DNA of 64,000 nucleotides from Saliterribacillus persicus (GCF_003337485.1 NZ_QPJJ01000006.1:1-64000); one strand, 5' to 3'; counted from the stretch's first letter, positions 43,989 through 54,577 are shown. The notes: generated by a model from the sequence alone, not told the origin. Program-made: numbers and translations.

Positions 43989-44313
43989 GTATAACACCGT
44001 CCAATTTTTTATATTCATTTTATTATTCTATTTTTTAAGTATTTATCAAAGTATTTAAACTGTGTCATAAGAAATTTATAAAAGATCTATATGCTACGCA
44101 TTTACATTTATCATATATGAAAAATAGTAATATGAAAAGACATAAATAAATTAACTATAAAAATCGTGTAGCTTCTTGTAATATCATCAAAATACAAAAC
44201 AAATTATATTAATATTTGCTTAATTAGATAGTTCTTTTTGCATGTCGAATAATAGTTTCACTCTTCCAACTAATACTAAACTATTTAAGATGATTTTCCA
44301 AGAAATTGAAACT
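43989..44313. other. 325-bp intergenic region upstream of ymfM
   Basis: An AT-rich stretch with no ORF of interest. It must hold the ymfM promoter. I saw no hairpin, repeat or recognisable operator apart from the ymfJ terminator at its right end. Confidence 0.5.
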
Positions 44314-44347
44314 AAAAAACCTTGAAGCTTAAGCTCCAAGGTTTTTT
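44314..44347 (-). terminator. Intrinsic terminator of ymfJ
   Basis: AAAAAACCTTG and CAAGGTTTTTT pair around GAGCTTAAGCTT, itself a dyad, directly after the ymfJ stop. Confidence 0.88.
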
Positions 44348-44350
44348 AAC

Positions 44351-44611
44351 TTATTTGTTTGTACCTTCATTCTGAACTAATTTTATCATACTATTTGCAA
44401 TAGCATGTCTTTCTTGTTCATTTGCTGCACTCCATAAATCAGTAAGCATACGTTCTTGATCATTTTTTGGTTCTACATGTGCTTGAAGGTAGTTTCCGAT
44501 ATCATACGCTACCTCAGAAATTGCATTTGATTGCATTCCTTTATTTTGCGCTCCATGAAGACGATCGCCTAAAAAATCCTTCCAAGATTCAAAATTATCC
44601 AAAACAGACAT
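44351..44611 (-). CDS. ymfJ: YmfJ, DUF3243 protein
   Basis: An 86-residue protein opening MSVLDNFESWKDFLGDRLHG, with GNYLQAHVEPKNDQERML and a helical end. This matches DUF3243, B. subtilis YmfJ (85 residues), a small helical protein of unknown role. It is the last gene of the ymfF-ymfH-ymfI-ymfJ run and has a strong terminator. GGAGG lies before the ATG. Nothing is unusual. Confidence 0.9.
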   Translation of the reverse strand: MSVLDNFESWKDFLGDRLHGAQNKGMQSNAISEVAYDIGNYLQAHVEPKNDQERMLTDLWSAANEQERHAIANSMIKLVQNEGTNK

Positions 44612-44706
44612 GAATTTTATCCTCCTTCAAATGTTTTCACTCCTATCATTTGCAAATGAATAAACTTTATACCAAAATTTTTAAAATAGAAGGAAAATAT
44701 TTATCA

Positions 44707-45435
44707 TTACCATGCTCCATTTACATGAATTATTTCACCTTGGATATAAGAGGATTTCTTATCAAGCAGAAAGGAAATTACTCCAGCAACTTCCTCTGGT
44801 TTTCCGGCTCTTTGCACCGGAATACTATTGATCAATGTTTCTTTTTCTAATTCACTTAGGTTATCATTCATTTTTGTATCAATATAACCTGGACTTACTG
44901 CATTCACAGAAATTTTCATCGGGGCGACCTCTTTTGCCAGTGCCTTCACAAAACTATTTTGAGCTCCCTTTACCATGGAGTATACAACCTCACAGCTTGC
45001 ACCAACATCACCCCAAATAGATGTAACAAAAAGTACATGACCAGATTGTTTTTGAAGCATGGAAGGTAAGATGCTTTTGACGATCATCGTAGGTGCTGTA
45101 ACATTTAATTCAATCAATTCTTGAATCGTTTCCTCATCCATAGACTGCAATACACCACTATACGCGGTTCCGCTAGCAAAAATAATGGCATCAATATTGT
45201 CAGGTAACTGGCTAACCAATTGCTCCCAGCCACTTTTTTTACTGAGGTCTGTTGAAATACTCCCTACTACTTGGTTATTTTGGTCTTTTTCAATGATATG
45301 ATCAATCGCTTCACGATTTTTATAAAAATGAAGAATTAAGTCAAAATCATCCTCTAATAAATTCTTAGAAATAGCTTTTCCTATATCACCACTGGCACCA
45401 ATAATAACCGCTAGTGGCCTTTTTTCATTTATCAT
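44707..45435 (-). CDS. ymfI: YmfI, short-chain dehydrogenase (EF-P modification in B. subtilis)
   Basis: A 242-residue Rossmann-fold reductase. The NAD(P) motif is VIIGASGDIGKAI. The active site has Ser in FVTSIWGDVGAS and the YxxxK pair in VVYSMVKGAQNSF. It ends with the usual VNGAW. B. subtilis YmfI is reported to take part in the 5-aminopentanol modification of elongation factor P; by orthology and gene order the same role is likely. Its start overlaps the ymfH stop by four bases (ATGA), so the two are coupled. Confidence 0.93.
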   Translation of the reverse strand: MINEKRPLAVIIGASGDIGKAISKNLLEDDFDLILHFYKNREAIDHIIEKDQNNQVVGSISTDLSKKSGWEQLVSQLPDNIDAIIFASGTAYSGVLQSMDEETIQELIELNVTAPTMIVKSILPSMLQKQSGHVLFVTSIWGDVGASCEVVYSMVKGAQNSFVKALAKEVAPMKISVNAVSPGYIDTKMNDNLSELEKETLINSIPVQRAGKPEEVAGVISFLLDKKSSYIQGEIIHVNGAW

Positions 45436-46718
45436 GCTTCTTTCTCAACAATCAGTTGTGTTAATTGTTCTTCAGATACCCAGCTACGGATAAATTGCTT
45501 ATACTCATCAAAAGTTAACGACTCAAGCGTTGCTAAGCTCTCAAAAAAATCTAGATCCATCATTTGATAATGGGAATACTGATTTGCAATAAGCTCTAAC
45601 GAATTTAAAGAACGAATAAACTGACCTATTTTTTTCTGCTTAATACGTTTAAAAGTATTTTCATCAATAGATAGCTTATCCAAATTTACTAAGTGATTAT
45701 TTAACACTTCAGTAAATTCAAGTGGGTTTTTAGTATTACTACTGATAATGGTAAAACCAAAATTTTCTTCTAAATATGATTCATAACTAAAGCTCTGATC
45801 TATTAAGTTCTTTTCATACATCTCTTCATAAATAACCCCACTTTTTGAAAACAAGAAATCTAAAGCTAGGTCTAAAAGCCATTCTCTTTTAATAAATTCT
45901 TCTCCATTTTTTGGAATGTCTGCTTCTTTTATCCCTACAAATGCTTTTGGAATAGAAACTGGCATATTCAATATCGTTTTTTTATTGGCTACAGCTTTAG
46001 GTTCCTCAGGGTAAAAGCGTTCGATTGGTTGAGGTGGTTCGAACGTTTTTCCTTTTTGATTATTTTGAACTAATTCGAGAATATTTTCTGGTTCAATATT
46101 TCCAGCGATAAATAAAACCATGTTAGAAGGATGATAAAAAGACTCATAACAGGTATACAAATCTTCTTTTGTAATTTTATTTATCGAATCCACTGTACCT
46201 GCAATATCTATATGAACAGGGTGTTTTTCAAACATATTCTTAATTGTTCCAAAGAAAGCACGCCAATCAGGTTGATCATCATACATATTAATTTCTTGAG
46301 CAATGATTCCTTTTTCTTTTTCAACAGATTCATCAGAAAAATATGGTTCTTGCACAAAATCTAATAACGTTTTAATGTTTTCATCGATATTCGATGTTGC
46401 GGAAAATAAATATGCAGTTTTTGTAAAAGAAGTAAATGCATTTGCAGATGCACCTTGCTTAGAGAAATCATGAAAAACATCTCGATCTTCTTTTTCAAAT
46501 AATTTATGCTCTAAAAAATGTGCCACACCATCTGGGACCTTCACCGCTTCTTGTTGATTGATTGGAACGAAATGTTGATCAATAGAGCCATATTTAGTGG
46601 TAAAAATACCAAATGTTTTAGCCATTTCTTTTCTTGGTAAGACACACACGGTTAAACCATTTTCTAACTTTTTCGTATAAATGGTTTCATCTAATTGCTT
46701 ATAATATTTATGCTCCAT
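45432..46718 (-). CDS. ymfH: YmfH, M16 zinc peptidase
   Basis: A 428-residue M16-family peptidase. The inverted zinc motif HFLEHKLFEKE is intact in VAHFLEHKLFEKEDRDVFHD, with downstream Glu in EKGIIAQEINMYDDQP. Its neighbour YmfF lacks this motif, so the two probably work as a catalytic and non-catalytic pair like other split M16 enzymes. The ATG at 46718 with AGGGGG upstream lies inside the end of ymfF; the longer frame to 46736 is less likely. Substrates are unknown. Confidence 0.93.
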   Translation of the reverse strand: MEHKYYKQLDETIYTKKLENGLTVCVLPRKEMAKTFGIFTTKYGSIDQHFVPINQQEAVKVPDGVAHFLEHKLFEKEDRDVFHDFSKQGASANAFTSFTKTAYLFSATSNIDENIKTLLDFVQEPYFSDESVEKEKGIIAQEINMYDDQPDWRAFFGTIKNMFEKHPVHIDIAGTVDSINKITKEDLYTCYESFYHPSNMVLFIAGNIEPENILELVQNNQKGKTFEPPQPIERFYPEEPKAVANKKTILNMPVSIPKAFVGIKEADIPKNGEEFIKREWLLDLALDFLFSKSGVIYEEMYEKNLIDQSFSYESYLEENFGFTIISSNTKNPLEFTEVLNNHLVNLDKLSIDENTFKRIKQKKIGQFIRSLNSLELIANQYSHYQMMDLDFFESLATLESLTFDEYKQFIRSWVSEEQLTQLIVEKEA

Positions 46719-47994
46719 TTCCTGATCCCCCTTCACTAGTTAATACATAAATCGTATCTAAATGTAGTTGGTTTGCTACTGAAACAATATCATCATAACT
46801 TACACTATTGATATCCTCCAATAAGGCAGAAGGTGATTTTTCTGTATCTGCAATTACTTGTTGATAATGAAGTTCAATAATGCCCTGAGGATTATCCATT
46901 GTTTCTTTAATTTGGTTAATGATCATTTCTTTCGTCTGATCCAGTTCTTTTTCAGTAAATTCACCTTTTTTCATATCTTCAACTTGCTCTAGGATAATTG
47001 TTTTTGCTCGATCATATTGTTCGGGTGCAATACCGCTAAAGACAAATAGCAATCCAACATGGCTTTCAATTCTAGATGCTGCATAATATGCTAAACTATG
47101 CTTTTCTCTTACATTTAAAAATAATTTTGAACTAGGAAAACCACCAAATAATCCGTTAAAAACTTGTAAAGCAGCGTAATTGGTGTCACCAAATGAAACG
47201 AAGGTTCTAAAACCCAAGTGCAATTTTGCTTGTTGAATCTTTTGTTCTTCTTTAATTTCCTGCATCTTTCTAGGCTTTACTTCAGCAAATTCAATTTCAA
47301 GAGGTGACGTCTTCTCTCTCTTTAAATATTCGCCAATTTTTTTCTCTATATCTAACCCTTCTATATCTCCTACCACATACACATCTAATTGGTCATCTTT
47401 TAAAAGTGATTGCAATGTTTCAAAAAGTAGCTTCCCGTCAATTTCATCTAAATCTTCCTCATAACCATGTGCATGGATAGAGAATGCTTCATCCTTACAC
47501 ATTTCGTCAATTAAGCGAAGATTGGCATAGCTCATTTTTTCGTCTTTAATTGCATCCATTTTATCAAGTAAAGTTTGCTTCTCACGATTAACAACCTTAT
47601 CTGAGAATTGGTTGTTTTCTACCTTTGGGTTATAAATAACTTCAGCCAAAAGAGCTAGTCCCGCTTGTAATAACTGTTGATTTCCCTCGATAAATTTGGA
47701 ATTAGCAAGTTCTAATCGAAAATTAAGTAAATGACTATTCCCTTTTTTCGAAGCATCGATTTGCAATACCGCTCCGTATAGACTATCTAATGCAAGACGA
47801 AGATCTCTAGCAGAGGAATAGTTATTAGTGCCTTGCTGCAAAACATATGGCAGTAATGCTCTTTTCGTAACCGTTGATCGGTCTAAGGGTGCTTTGAATT
47901 TCAGATTTACATGTACAGTTTTAAATTTTTTGGTATGTATTAAGTGTAGTTTATACCCATTTTTTTCAATAACTTTTTCGTTTGCTAATTTCAT
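46708..47994 (-). CDS. ymfF: YmfF, non-catalytic M16 peptidase homologue
   Basis: A 428-residue M16-like protein. Where active M16 enzymes have HxxEH, this one reads YVLQQGTNNYSSARDLRLAL, so zinc ligands are missing and it is presumably inactive by itself. The C-terminal M16 domain is typical (NGLFGGFPSSKLFLNVREKH, then SLAYYAASRIES). It overlaps ymfH by 11 bp, as in B. subtilis, and is the likely partner subunit. The second ATG (47994) has GAGGAGG 6 nt upstream. The missing motif is a family trait, not damage. Confidence 0.92.
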   Translation of the reverse strand: MKLANEKVIEKNGYKLHLIHTKKFKTVHVNLKFKAPLDRSTVTKRALLPYVLQQGTNNYSSARDLRLALDSLYGAVLQIDASKKGNSHLLNFRLELANSKFIEGNQQLLQAGLALLAEVIYNPKVENNQFSDKVVNREKQTLLDKMDAIKDEKMSYANLRLIDEMCKDEAFSIHAHGYEEDLDEIDGKLLFETLQSLLKDDQLDVYVVGDIEGLDIEKKIGEYLKREKTSPLEIEFAEVKPRKMQEIKEEQKIQQAKLHLGFRTFVSFGDTNYAALQVFNGLFGGFPSSKLFLNVREKHSLAYYAASRIESHVGLLFVFSGIAPEQYDRAKTIILEQVEDMKKGEFTEKELDQTKEMIINQIKETMDNPQGIIELHYQQVIADTEKSPSALLEDINSVSYDDIVSVANQLHLDTIYVLTSEGGSGNGA

Positions 47995-48076
47995 ATCCAT
48001 CCTCCTCGTGTATTATGTATATTCTATCAAAAAACACACCTGATTATCCCTATTCTAAAGTATTTATTGGTGAAAT

Positions 48077-48104
48077 GAAAAAAATCTGCAATTTCTGCAG
48101 ATTT
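48077..48104 (-). terminator. Intrinsic terminator of ymfC
   Basis: AAATCTGCAG and CTGCAGATTT-like arms (AAATCTGCAGAAATTGCAGATTT on the minus strand, in two arms) are followed by TTTTCATTT, 16 nt past the ymfC stop. Confidence 0.8.
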
Positions 48105-48119
48105 AATTGGACAAAATTA

Positions 48120-48845
48120 TTATCCTCTTTGCCTTAAAACATAGAAACTAAACACATCTGCTCTGAAAAAATTTGCAGAATAAAGAATCGGCTTATTGTC
48201 TTTTGTATAGTGTACCTGTTTTAACAACAGCAATGCTTGATCTGGTTGACAATCTAAAATCGGAGAAATCTTTTCATGGTAGCCTATTGGTTCAATATAG
48301 GCTACCGCATAATCAATTTCTTCGTTTCTGTACGTCTTAATGAATTGAAAAATCGAAGGGTGTGTATGAATCATTTCAATAGGTACTTCATCAGCATCTA
48401 ATTTGTCAATACAATAGACAACCGGTTCTCCATCAGCTGTTCTAACTCGCTCTACCTGAGCTAAATTAGAGAGTGAAAGTGGTTTAAATCTTTTATTATC
48501 TTCTTCTGTAGGTGTGATTATTTCCGTTGAAATAAATTGAGAGCCTGGGGTTTTACCGGAATTCTTAATCATTTCCGTTACACTTGCTAATTGTTCAATA
48601 CCAGAAGAAAAAATAGGCTTTGAATTAACAAATATCCCAACACCAGGTCTTCTGACTACAATATCATCTTCTTCAAGTACCCTTAGCGCTGTTTTAATAT
48701 TTTCCCTTGATTCCTTATAAATTCTAGATAATTCAAACTCAGATGGAAGCTTTTCTCTTTCTTTATACGTTCCATTTTCGATCGCTTGTTTGATTCTTTG
48801 CATCACCTTTACAAACTTAGTAACCTCGTTCCCCTTTGTCAACAT
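48120..48845 (-). CDS. ymfC: YmfC, GntR-family transcriptional regulator
   Basis: A 241-residue repressor of the GntR/HutC group. The N-terminal winged helix has GTYKEREKLPSEFELSRIYK and LRVLEEDDIVVRRPGVGIFV. The C-terminal UTRA ligand domain spans about residues 95-240. Its target is unknown; in B. subtilis ymfC lies between spoIIIE and an ABC-type gene set and the ymfF operon, and here it lies between spoIIIE and ymfF, so local control is plausible. The ATG at 48845 has GGGGGT close upstream. It has its own terminator. Confidence 0.88.
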   Translation of the reverse strand: MLTKGNEVTKFVKVMQRIKQAIENGTYKEREKLPSEFELSRIYKESRENIKTALRVLEEDDIVVRRPGVGIFVNSKPIFSSGIEQLASVTEMIKNSGKTPGSQFISTEIITPTEEDNKRFKPLSLSNLAQVERVRTADGEPVVYCIDKLDADEVPIEMIHTHPSIFQFIKTYRNEEIDYAVAYIEPIGYHEKISPILDCQPDQALLLLKQVHYTKDNKPILYSANFFRADVFSFYVLRQRG

Positions 48846-48929
48846 ACGCTACCCCCAGCCATCTATTTACAAAATTCCAGATGAATATATAAAATTTAAT
48901 ATAACATAAAGTTAACTTTGAAAACATAC

Positions 48930-51230
48930 TTAAGTTTCTGTAGCCTCTTCGGAATAGGAAGACACTAAAACGGTTCTTGGCTTAGACCCTTCATATGGAC
49001 CCACTATGCCTCTATCCTCCATTGCGTCAATTAGACGAGCTGCACGTGTATAACCTACACGAAATCTTCTCTGAAGCATCGATACACTGGCGCTTTGCAT
49101 CTCAGTTACTAGCTGTACGGCATCGTCAAATAAGTCATCATCTACTTCACTATGTGTTTCAGATTCTTCCTCAGGTATCATTTCTGTCTGGTATTGAGCT
49201 TTTTGCTGTTCAATGCAATAGTCTACAATATCTTCTACCTCAGTATCCGATAGAAATGCCCCTTGAACTCTAATTGGCTTTGACATCCCTACTGGAATAA
49301 ATAGCATGTCCCCTCTTCCTAAAAGCTTTTCAGCACCGCCAGAATCAAGAATAGTTCTTGAATCAGTTGCAGAGGAAACACTAAAAGCAATTCTCGAAGG
49401 TATATTAGCTTTGATAACACCTGTAATAACATCCACCGATGGCCTTTGGGTTGCTATTATTAAATGAATACCAGCAGCTCTAGCCATTTGTGCCAATCTT
49501 GTAATCGCATCCTCCACATCATTAGAAGCTACCATCATTAAATCAGCAAGCTCGTCTACAATAACGACAATATATGGTAGAGAAGGTTGCTCTTCTTCAT
49601 CCTCATTTTGTTGATTCGTTTTATTAATTAATTCATTATAGCCCTCGATGTTTCTTGTACCTGTTTCAGAAAATAGTTCATAACGTCTTTCCATTTCAGC
49701 TACGACTTTTTTTAAGGCACGAGAAGCTTTTTTCGGGTCTGTAACGACAGGTGCTAATAAATGTGGAATTCCGTTGTATACATTTAACTCTACTTTTTTA
49801 GGGTCAATCATCATCATTTTCACTTCATGCGGTTTTGTTCGCATTAGAATACTAGTGATAATGCCATTGATACATACACTCTTACCACTTCCAGTGGCAC
49901 CGGCTACTAATAGATGAGGCATTTTATTTAATTCCGCCATAATTGCTTCCCCTGAAATATCTCTGCCTAAAACAAAAGAGAGTAATGATCCCTTATTCAT
50001 TTTTTTAGACTCCAATACTTCTCTTAACGAGACCATTGCAACTTCTTGATTAGGTACTTCAATTCCTACAGCAGATTTCCCAGGAATTGGTGCTTCAATT
50101 CGGATATCCTTAGCAGCAAGTGCGAGAGCCAAGTCATCATGTAAATTCACAATTTTACTCACTTTAACACCCGCTTCAGGATAAACTTCATATTTTGTAA
50201 CGGCTGGTCCTACGTGAACTTTCGTTACTTTAGCTTTTACTCCAAAGCTATGAAACGTTTTTTCAAGTTTTCTTACCACTGCTTGAATTTGTGAACGCTC
50301 TTGTTGCTGGGTATTTTTCTTTGGTGCTTGTAATATATCCATTGGTGGAAGTTTGTAATCAATATTTTCTAGTTCTGTCATAGGTAAAACTTCATCTTTT
50401 TCGTTTTTGACAACTTCATCCTGTGTTTCATCTTGTGGAACCTGATTATTTGGTTCATCTGTTAGATTCTTTTCCTCGGACTGGCTTTTGTCATTGGCAT
50501 AAGCTATAGCTGGATAAGTTTGGTCTGGATCATTTTCAAGATCTGTTTGAGGTTCATCCTGTTCAATGACGACCAACTCTTCTTTTTTATTCGCACGTTC
50601 TTTACGATTAGATTTCCATTTTTTTAAACTTTTGCTCCATTTTCCTTTCAACCAATTTATAATTTTACTGAAGAATTTACTAGTTGAAAAATTAGTAGAA
50701 AGAATGATTCCTAGAATAATCATAAAAAATGCTAGTATTTTAGAGCCAATTGCTGAGAACAAATAGTAACCAGAAGCATATAAAAATGCTCCTACCATCC
50801 CACCTCCTAAATAATCAGCAGGAACCATCATATTTAAGTAATCACTGTAATACGTCCAAGACTGATTAACAATCGAGGGATAATCGTTAGAATTAAAATT
50901 AGCCTCAAACAATTCTATATGTGTAATAAGTAAAATGCCTATAAATATTAAATAACTACTAACCCAGTATTTATTTCTCATATTTGGCCATTTTCTCTTA
51001 ATCAAAAGATAGAGTCCTAGAATGAGAAATAAAACAGAGGCAACAAAATACCAGACACCAAAAATCATTCTAAATATATTTTCAAGTAAAGCTGGAATTG
51101 CACCATCACTTATAGCACTAGCTCCGCTTCCAAATACAGCGAGAAAAAGAAATAGAACTGCTACAACTTCTTTTCTTTTAAACCAATTATTTGTTTGTTT
51201 TTTTTTACGACCTTTTTGACGCTTTGCCAT
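48930..51230 (-). CDS. spoIIIE: DNA translocase SpoIIIE/FtsK
   Basis: A 766-residue ATP-driven DNA pump that moves the chromosome into the forespore at the septum. Four membrane helices occupy about residues 20-185, then an acidic linker (about 215-300). The motor has Walker [14 protein letters not shown] near residue 443 and Walker [17 protein letters not shown], plus [20 protein letters not shown]. The C-terminal gamma winged-helix domain ([20 protein letters not shown]) reads orienting sequences in the chromosome. It is close in length to B. subtilis SpoIIIE (787). AGGAG precedes the ATG. Confidence 0.97.
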   Translation of the reverse strand: MAKRQKGRKKKQTNNWFKRKEVVAVLFLFLAVFGSGASAISDGAIPALLENIFRMIFGVWYFVASVLFLILGLYLLIKRKWPNMRNKYWVSSYLIFIGILLITHIELFEANFNSNDYPSIVNQSWTYYSDYLNMMVPADYLGGGMVGAFLYASGYYLFSAIGSKILAFFMIILGIILSTNFSTSKFFSKIINWLKGKWSKSLKKWKSNRKERANKKEELVVIEQDEPQTDLENDPDQTYPAIAYANDKSQSEEKNLTDEPNNQVPQDETQDEVVKNEKDEVLPMTELENIDYKLPPMDILQAPKKNTQQQERSQIQAVVRKLEKTFHSFGVKAKVTKVHVGPAVTKYEVYPEAGVKVSKIVNLHDDLALALAAKDIRIEAPIPGKSAVGIEVPNQEVAMVSLREVLESKKMNKGSLLSFVLGRDISGEAIMAELNKMPHLLVAGATGSGKSVCINGIITSILMRTKPHEVKMMMIDPKKVELNVYNGIPHLLAPVVTDPKKASRALKKVVAEMERRYELFSETGTRNIEGYNELINKTNQQNEDEEEQPSLPYIVVIVDELADLMMVASNDVEDAITRLAQMARAAGIHLIIATQRPSVDVITGVIKANIPSRIAFSVSSATDSRTILDSGGAEKLLGRGDMLFIPVGMSKPIRVQGAFLSDTEVEDIVDYCIEQQKAQYQTEMIPEEESETHSEVDDDLFDDAVQLVTEMQSASVSMLQRRFRVGYTRAARLIDAMEDRGIVGPYEGSKPRTVLVSSYSEEATET

Positions 51231-51317
51231 ACTGTCACTCCTAAAAATTTCATGCTTTATTTGAGAGAATTCTTTCTTTTATTCAGAAACATTTCATTTT
51301 AATTATTAAATTCAATT

Positions 51318-51346
51318 AAACCCTTGCCTTTATATGACAAGGGCTT
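51318..51346 (-). terminator. Intrinsic terminator of the dpaA-to-ylzJ side
   Basis: AGCCCTTG and CAAGGGTTT pair across an 11-nt loop, between ylzJ and spoIIIE. Confidence 0.75.
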
Positions 51347-51407
51347 GCTCCATTTTTCACACTAGTTTTATTATAGCACATATTTAACTTTTGATGTTTT
51401 TACTTTT

Positions 51408-51617
51408 TTAAAGTTTAACGATCGACCCAGGTTTAAAAGCTTCGTCTAAATAATCATTTGGTTCTGTTGAACAGACTTGAATAATTTCATGATCACCACT
51501 ACCTGTTTTTTTTACTAATAGAGAACAATTTTCTTTTTGAAGCCACTGGTAGGATGTGTTTTTCTGATTATCTAATTGATAAATATCATGTGCATTTAAT
51601 GGAGTATAGTGTATCAT
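51408..51617 (-). CDS. ylzJ: YlzJ-like protein
   Basis: A 69-residue protein, MIHYTPLNAHDIYQLDNQKN through EPNDYLDEAFKPGSIVKL, matching the YlzJ family of spore formers, function unknown. Its ATG lies 1 nt after the tepA stop, so they are probably coupled. Placement between tepA and spoIIIE is the same as in B. subtilis. Confidence 0.88.
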   Translation of the reverse strand: MIHYTPLNAHDIYQLDNQKNTSYQWLQKENCSLLVKKTGSGDHEIIQVCSTEPNDYLDEAFKPGSIVKL

Positions 51618-51618
51618 G

Positions 51619-52326
51619 TTAATGCTCCTTCTTATTATTTTCTTCTGCTTTCATTAATTCTTCTAGCTTAGAAATTGCTTGGCTAATGCCTCCAACTTCA
51701 TTTATTAAACCATGTTTAACTGCATCCTTACCTATCACATTAGTTCCAATATCTCTTGTTAAATTGCCTTTTTCAAACATTAAATGTTTCAAGGTTTCTT
51801 CGTCAATATCAGAATGGGTAATAACAAATTGAAGCACCCGCTCTTGCATTTTATCTAGGTACTCAAAGGTTTGGGGCACACCAATTACTAATCCAGTTAA
51901 TCTTACTGGATGGATCGTCATCGTTGCAGTGGGCACGATAAATGAATAATCCGTTGCTACAGCAATTGGAACGCCAATGGAGTGACCGCCACCCAATACA
52001 ACAGAAACAGTTGGTTTCGATAATGAACTTATCATTTCTGCAAGTGCTAATCCAGCTTCAACATCACCACCAACTGTATTTAAAATAACGACCAATCCCT
52101 TAATCTTTACATTTTGCTCTATTGCAACTAATTGCGGGATTAGGTGTTCATACTTTGTCGTCTTATTTTGAGGTGGAAGTTGAATATGCCCTTCCACCTG
52201 ACCAATAATGGATAAAACATGGATAGGTGAGTCATTTGAAGCTGCAACATTTGTTTGACCAAGCTGTTGAATTTTTTCGACTAATGATGATGAAGGATCT
52301 TCTTTTTTATCGGGACTATTGCTCAA
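51619..52326 (-). CDS. tepA: TepA, ClpP-like serine protease
   Basis: A 235-residue ClpP-fold protein (B. subtilis TepA, translocation-enhancing protein). [20 protein letters not shown] forms the substrate region, and the catalytic Ser is in [14 protein letters not shown], with the His in [10 protein letters not shown]. Length is near B. subtilis TepA (245). The start is taken as TTG at 52326, with AAGGAG 9 nt upstream, giving [10 protein letters not shown]; a frame to 52383 would add an unconserved hydrophobic stretch. It was reported to aid protein secretion and to degrade some spore-related substrates. It stands before ylzJ. Confidence 0.9.
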   Translation of the reverse strand: MSNSPDKKEDPSSSLVEKIQQLGQTNVAASNDSPIHVLSIIGQVEGHIQLPPQNKTTKYEHLIPQLVAIEQNVKIKGLVVILNTVGGDVEAGLALAEMISSLSKPTVSVVLGGGHSIGVPIAVATDYSFIVPTATMTIHPVRLTGLVIGVPQTFEYLDKMQERVLQFVITHSDIDEETLKHLMFEKGNLTRDIGTNVIGKDAVKHGLINEVGGISQAISKLEELMKAEENNKKEH

Positions 52327-52409
52327 TGAAAAGCACTCCTTTTCTTCAGTTAACCATAGTATGACCAAAGATAAGTATGCCATTCTTTATGTACCTAATT
52401 TTTGAGTAT

Positions 52410-52442
52410 AAAAATAACGACTAGAATTCTAGTCGTTATTTA
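52410..52442 (-). terminator. Intrinsic terminator of dapA
   Basis: AATAACGACTAGAA and TTCTAGTCGTTATT form a perfect palindrome overlapping the dapA stop codon, followed by TTTATACTC. Confidence 0.88.
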
Positions 52443-53308
52443 TACGTATCAAGTAATCGGTATAGGTTCTGCTCTTCAAATGGCGATAATGGAACTAAAG
52501 GTAATCGCACAGAGCCTACATTTAGTTGTTGGTAACGAAGTGCAGCTTTCACTGGTGAAGGTGAAGGAGCCATGAATAGAGCTTTCATGATAGGTAATAA
52601 TTTCCGATGAAGTTTAGCAGCTTGTTTAACCTCACCTGCTTCGAAGGCCATTATCATTTCCTTCATTTCTGTTCCAATGACATGGGATGCAACAGAAACT
52701 ACACCAGTTCCTCCAATAGACTGTATAGGAAGGGTTAAGCTATCATCTCCACTATATACTGTAAAATCTTCACTGACCTGCTCTAATATGGATGAAATAG
52801 CATCTAGATCTCCACTAGAATCTTTTACAGAAACGATATTATCAATCTGAGATAAGGAAACGATTGTCTCAACTGTTAATCGGACAATTGCTCTAGAAGG
52901 TATATTATAAAGCATAATAGGAAGCTTTGTTTCATTTGCCACTGTTTTAAAATGCTGATATAACCCCTCTTGATTTGGTTTATTATAATATGGTGTCACT
53001 AATAAGGCTGCATCTACACCAATTTTTTCTGCTTCTTGGGTTAACCTAATGGAAGCTTCTGTATTATTATTTCCTGTTCCAGCTACTACAGGTACTCGAC
53101 CATTTACAACTGTCACTACATGGTTAAACAAAGCTAGTTTCTCATCGAAACTAAGCGTTGGTGACTCTCCAGTTGTCCCAGCTATAATCAAGCCATCTGT
53201 GCCATGATCAAGTAAGTATTCGATTAATTCTGTAGTTCTTTCTAAATTAATGCGATTATTCTCATCAAATGGGGTGACCATAGCTGTGAGTAAGCTACCA
53301 AAATCCAT
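52436..53308 (-). CDS. dapA: 4-hydroxy-tetrahydrodipicolinate synthase
   Basis: A 290-residue aldolase-fold enzyme that condenses pyruvate with aspartate semialdehyde to start the diaminopimelate and dipicolinate branch. AGTTGESPTL binds pyruvate, Tyr is in LLVTPYYNKPNQEG, and the Schiff-base Lys in IVSVKDSSGD. Length is typical (B. subtilis 290). The ATG at 53308 follows AAGGTGAGG; a GTG at 53317 is possible. It follows dapG and ends in a strong terminator, so dpaA-dpaB-asd-dapG-dapA form one unit. Confidence 0.97.
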   Translation of the reverse strand: MDFGSLLTAMVTPFDENNRINLERTTELIEYLLDHGTDGLIIAGTTGESPTLSFDEKLALFNHVVTVVNGRVPVVAGTGNNNTEASIRLTQEAEKIGVDAALLVTPYYNKPNQEGLYQHFKTVANETKLPIMLYNIPSRAIVRLTVETIVSLSQIDNIVSVKDSSGDLDAISSILEQVSEDFTVYSGDDSLTLPIQSIGGTGVVSVASHVIGTEMKEMIMAFEAGEVKQAAKLHRKLLPIMKALFMAPSPSPVKAALRYQQLNVGSVRLPLVPLSPFEEQNLYRLLDTYK

Positions 53309-53362
53309 GATCCTCACCTTCTCCTTTCATAGCGACAACAATCTACACACCTTAGTTCTCTT

Positions 53363-54577
53363 TTACAAATTAAGATCAAAAGCTTCATGTAATGCATTCA
53401 TTGCCGTCATCAAATATTGCTCCTCTATCAATACCCAAATGGTAGTATGACTATCTGCAGATTGAAGAATTGGAATATTAGCGTCTGACAAGGTTTTAAC
53501 TATTTTAGCTGTAACACCTGGAACACCAGTCATTCCTGCTCCAACCAATGAGACCTTTGCGCAATTTTTCTTTACAACCGGTTTTAGATTAAGGTCATTT
53601 AATAAACTAACAGCTTTATCAGCTAGCAAATCAGCAACAGTGTATACGACACCTCCTGGAGAGATGTTAATAAAGTCGACTGAAATGCTTGCTTCTGCCA
53701 TAGCTTTAAATATATGTGATTGTAAATAATTCATATCCTCTTCTGAATCAATCTTTAATTGCGTGATATTTTCCATATGTGCAATTCCTGTAATTAATCG
53801 ATCTGGAACATCGTTTCCTTTTGTCTCATCTCTTGAGGTTGTTACTAACGTTCCGGTTCCTTTTTCTCTGGTTGCGCGCACTCTTATTGGTACATCAGCT
53901 TGCATGGCGATCTCAACTGCTCTTGGATGAATAACCTTCGCACCCTGATAGGCCATATTGCAAATTTCAGCGTACGTAATAACATCAAGTGTTTTTGCAC
54001 TACTAACAACTCTAGGGTCAGCAGTCATAATACCATTAACGTCCGTAAATATATCAACATAGCTTGCATTAAGGGCAGCTCCTAAAGCTGCAGCAGAAGT
54101 ATCACTCCCGCCACGTCCAATCGTAGTTGTTTCACCCAATTCAGTTTGCCCTTGAAAACCAGCTACAACAATTACATCCAAATTATGAAGCTCCGTGATT
54201 AGGCGCTCTACTTTCATTGATTTAATCTTAGCTTCTGTAAAATCATCTGTTGTAACAAAACCAGCTTGAGCTCCTGTCATCGCTAGAGAATTAATTCCCT
54301 TTTGATTTAATTCATTGGAAAAAACAACAGATGATATAATTTCACCACAAGACAACAATAAATCTTGTTCCCTTTTTGATATATGTTGATTTGGATACTC
54401 CACTAGCTCTAATAATGAATCTGTCGCATAAGGTTCTGGATACCTGCCGATTGCTGAAACAACAACGACAACTTTATACCCTTCATCGATAGCATCTCTC
54501 ACATGAGTGAGAGCATGCTGTCTTGATTCTTTATCTTTAACTGAAGTACCACCAAATTTTTGAACTAAAATTTTCAT
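53363..54577 (-). CDS. dapG: Aspartokinase I (DapG)
   Basis: A 404-residue kinase that phosphorylates aspartate, the first step of the lysine-family pathway. The N-terminal kinase motif is VQKFGGTSVKDKESRQHA, then GRGGSDTSAAALGAAL. Two ACT domains follow (about residues 265-400). In B. subtilis DapG is the isozyme inhibited by diaminopimelate and supplies wall and spore dipicolinate synthesis. Placement between asd and dapA confirms this isozyme rather than LysC. AGGTGG precedes the ATG. It starts 16 nt after asd. Confidence 0.96.
   Translation of the reverse strand: MKILVQKFGGTSVKDKESRQHALTHVRDAIDEGYKVVVVVSAIGRYPEPYATDSLLELVEYPNQHISKREQDLLLSCGEIISSVVFSNELNQKGINSLAMTGAQAGFVTTDDFTEAKIKSMKVERLITELHNLDVIVVAGFQGQTELGETTTIGRGGSDTSAAALGAALNASYVDIFTDVNGIMTADPRVVSSAKTLDVITYAEICNMAYQGAKVIHPRAVEIAMQADVPIRVRATREKGTGTLVTTSRDETKGNDVPDRLITGIAHMENITQLKIDSEEDMNYLQSHIFKAMAEASISVDFINISPGGVVYTVADLLADKAVSLLNDLNLKPVVKKNCAKVSLVGAGMTGVPGVTAKIVKTLSDANIPILQSADSHTTIWVLIEEQYLMTAMNALHEAFDLNL

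Noticed and set aside
46708-47994. YmfF as a damaged peptidase
   Set aside because: Loss of HxxEH is normal for YmfF-type partner subunits; the gene is otherwise complete and overlaps an intact YmfH.
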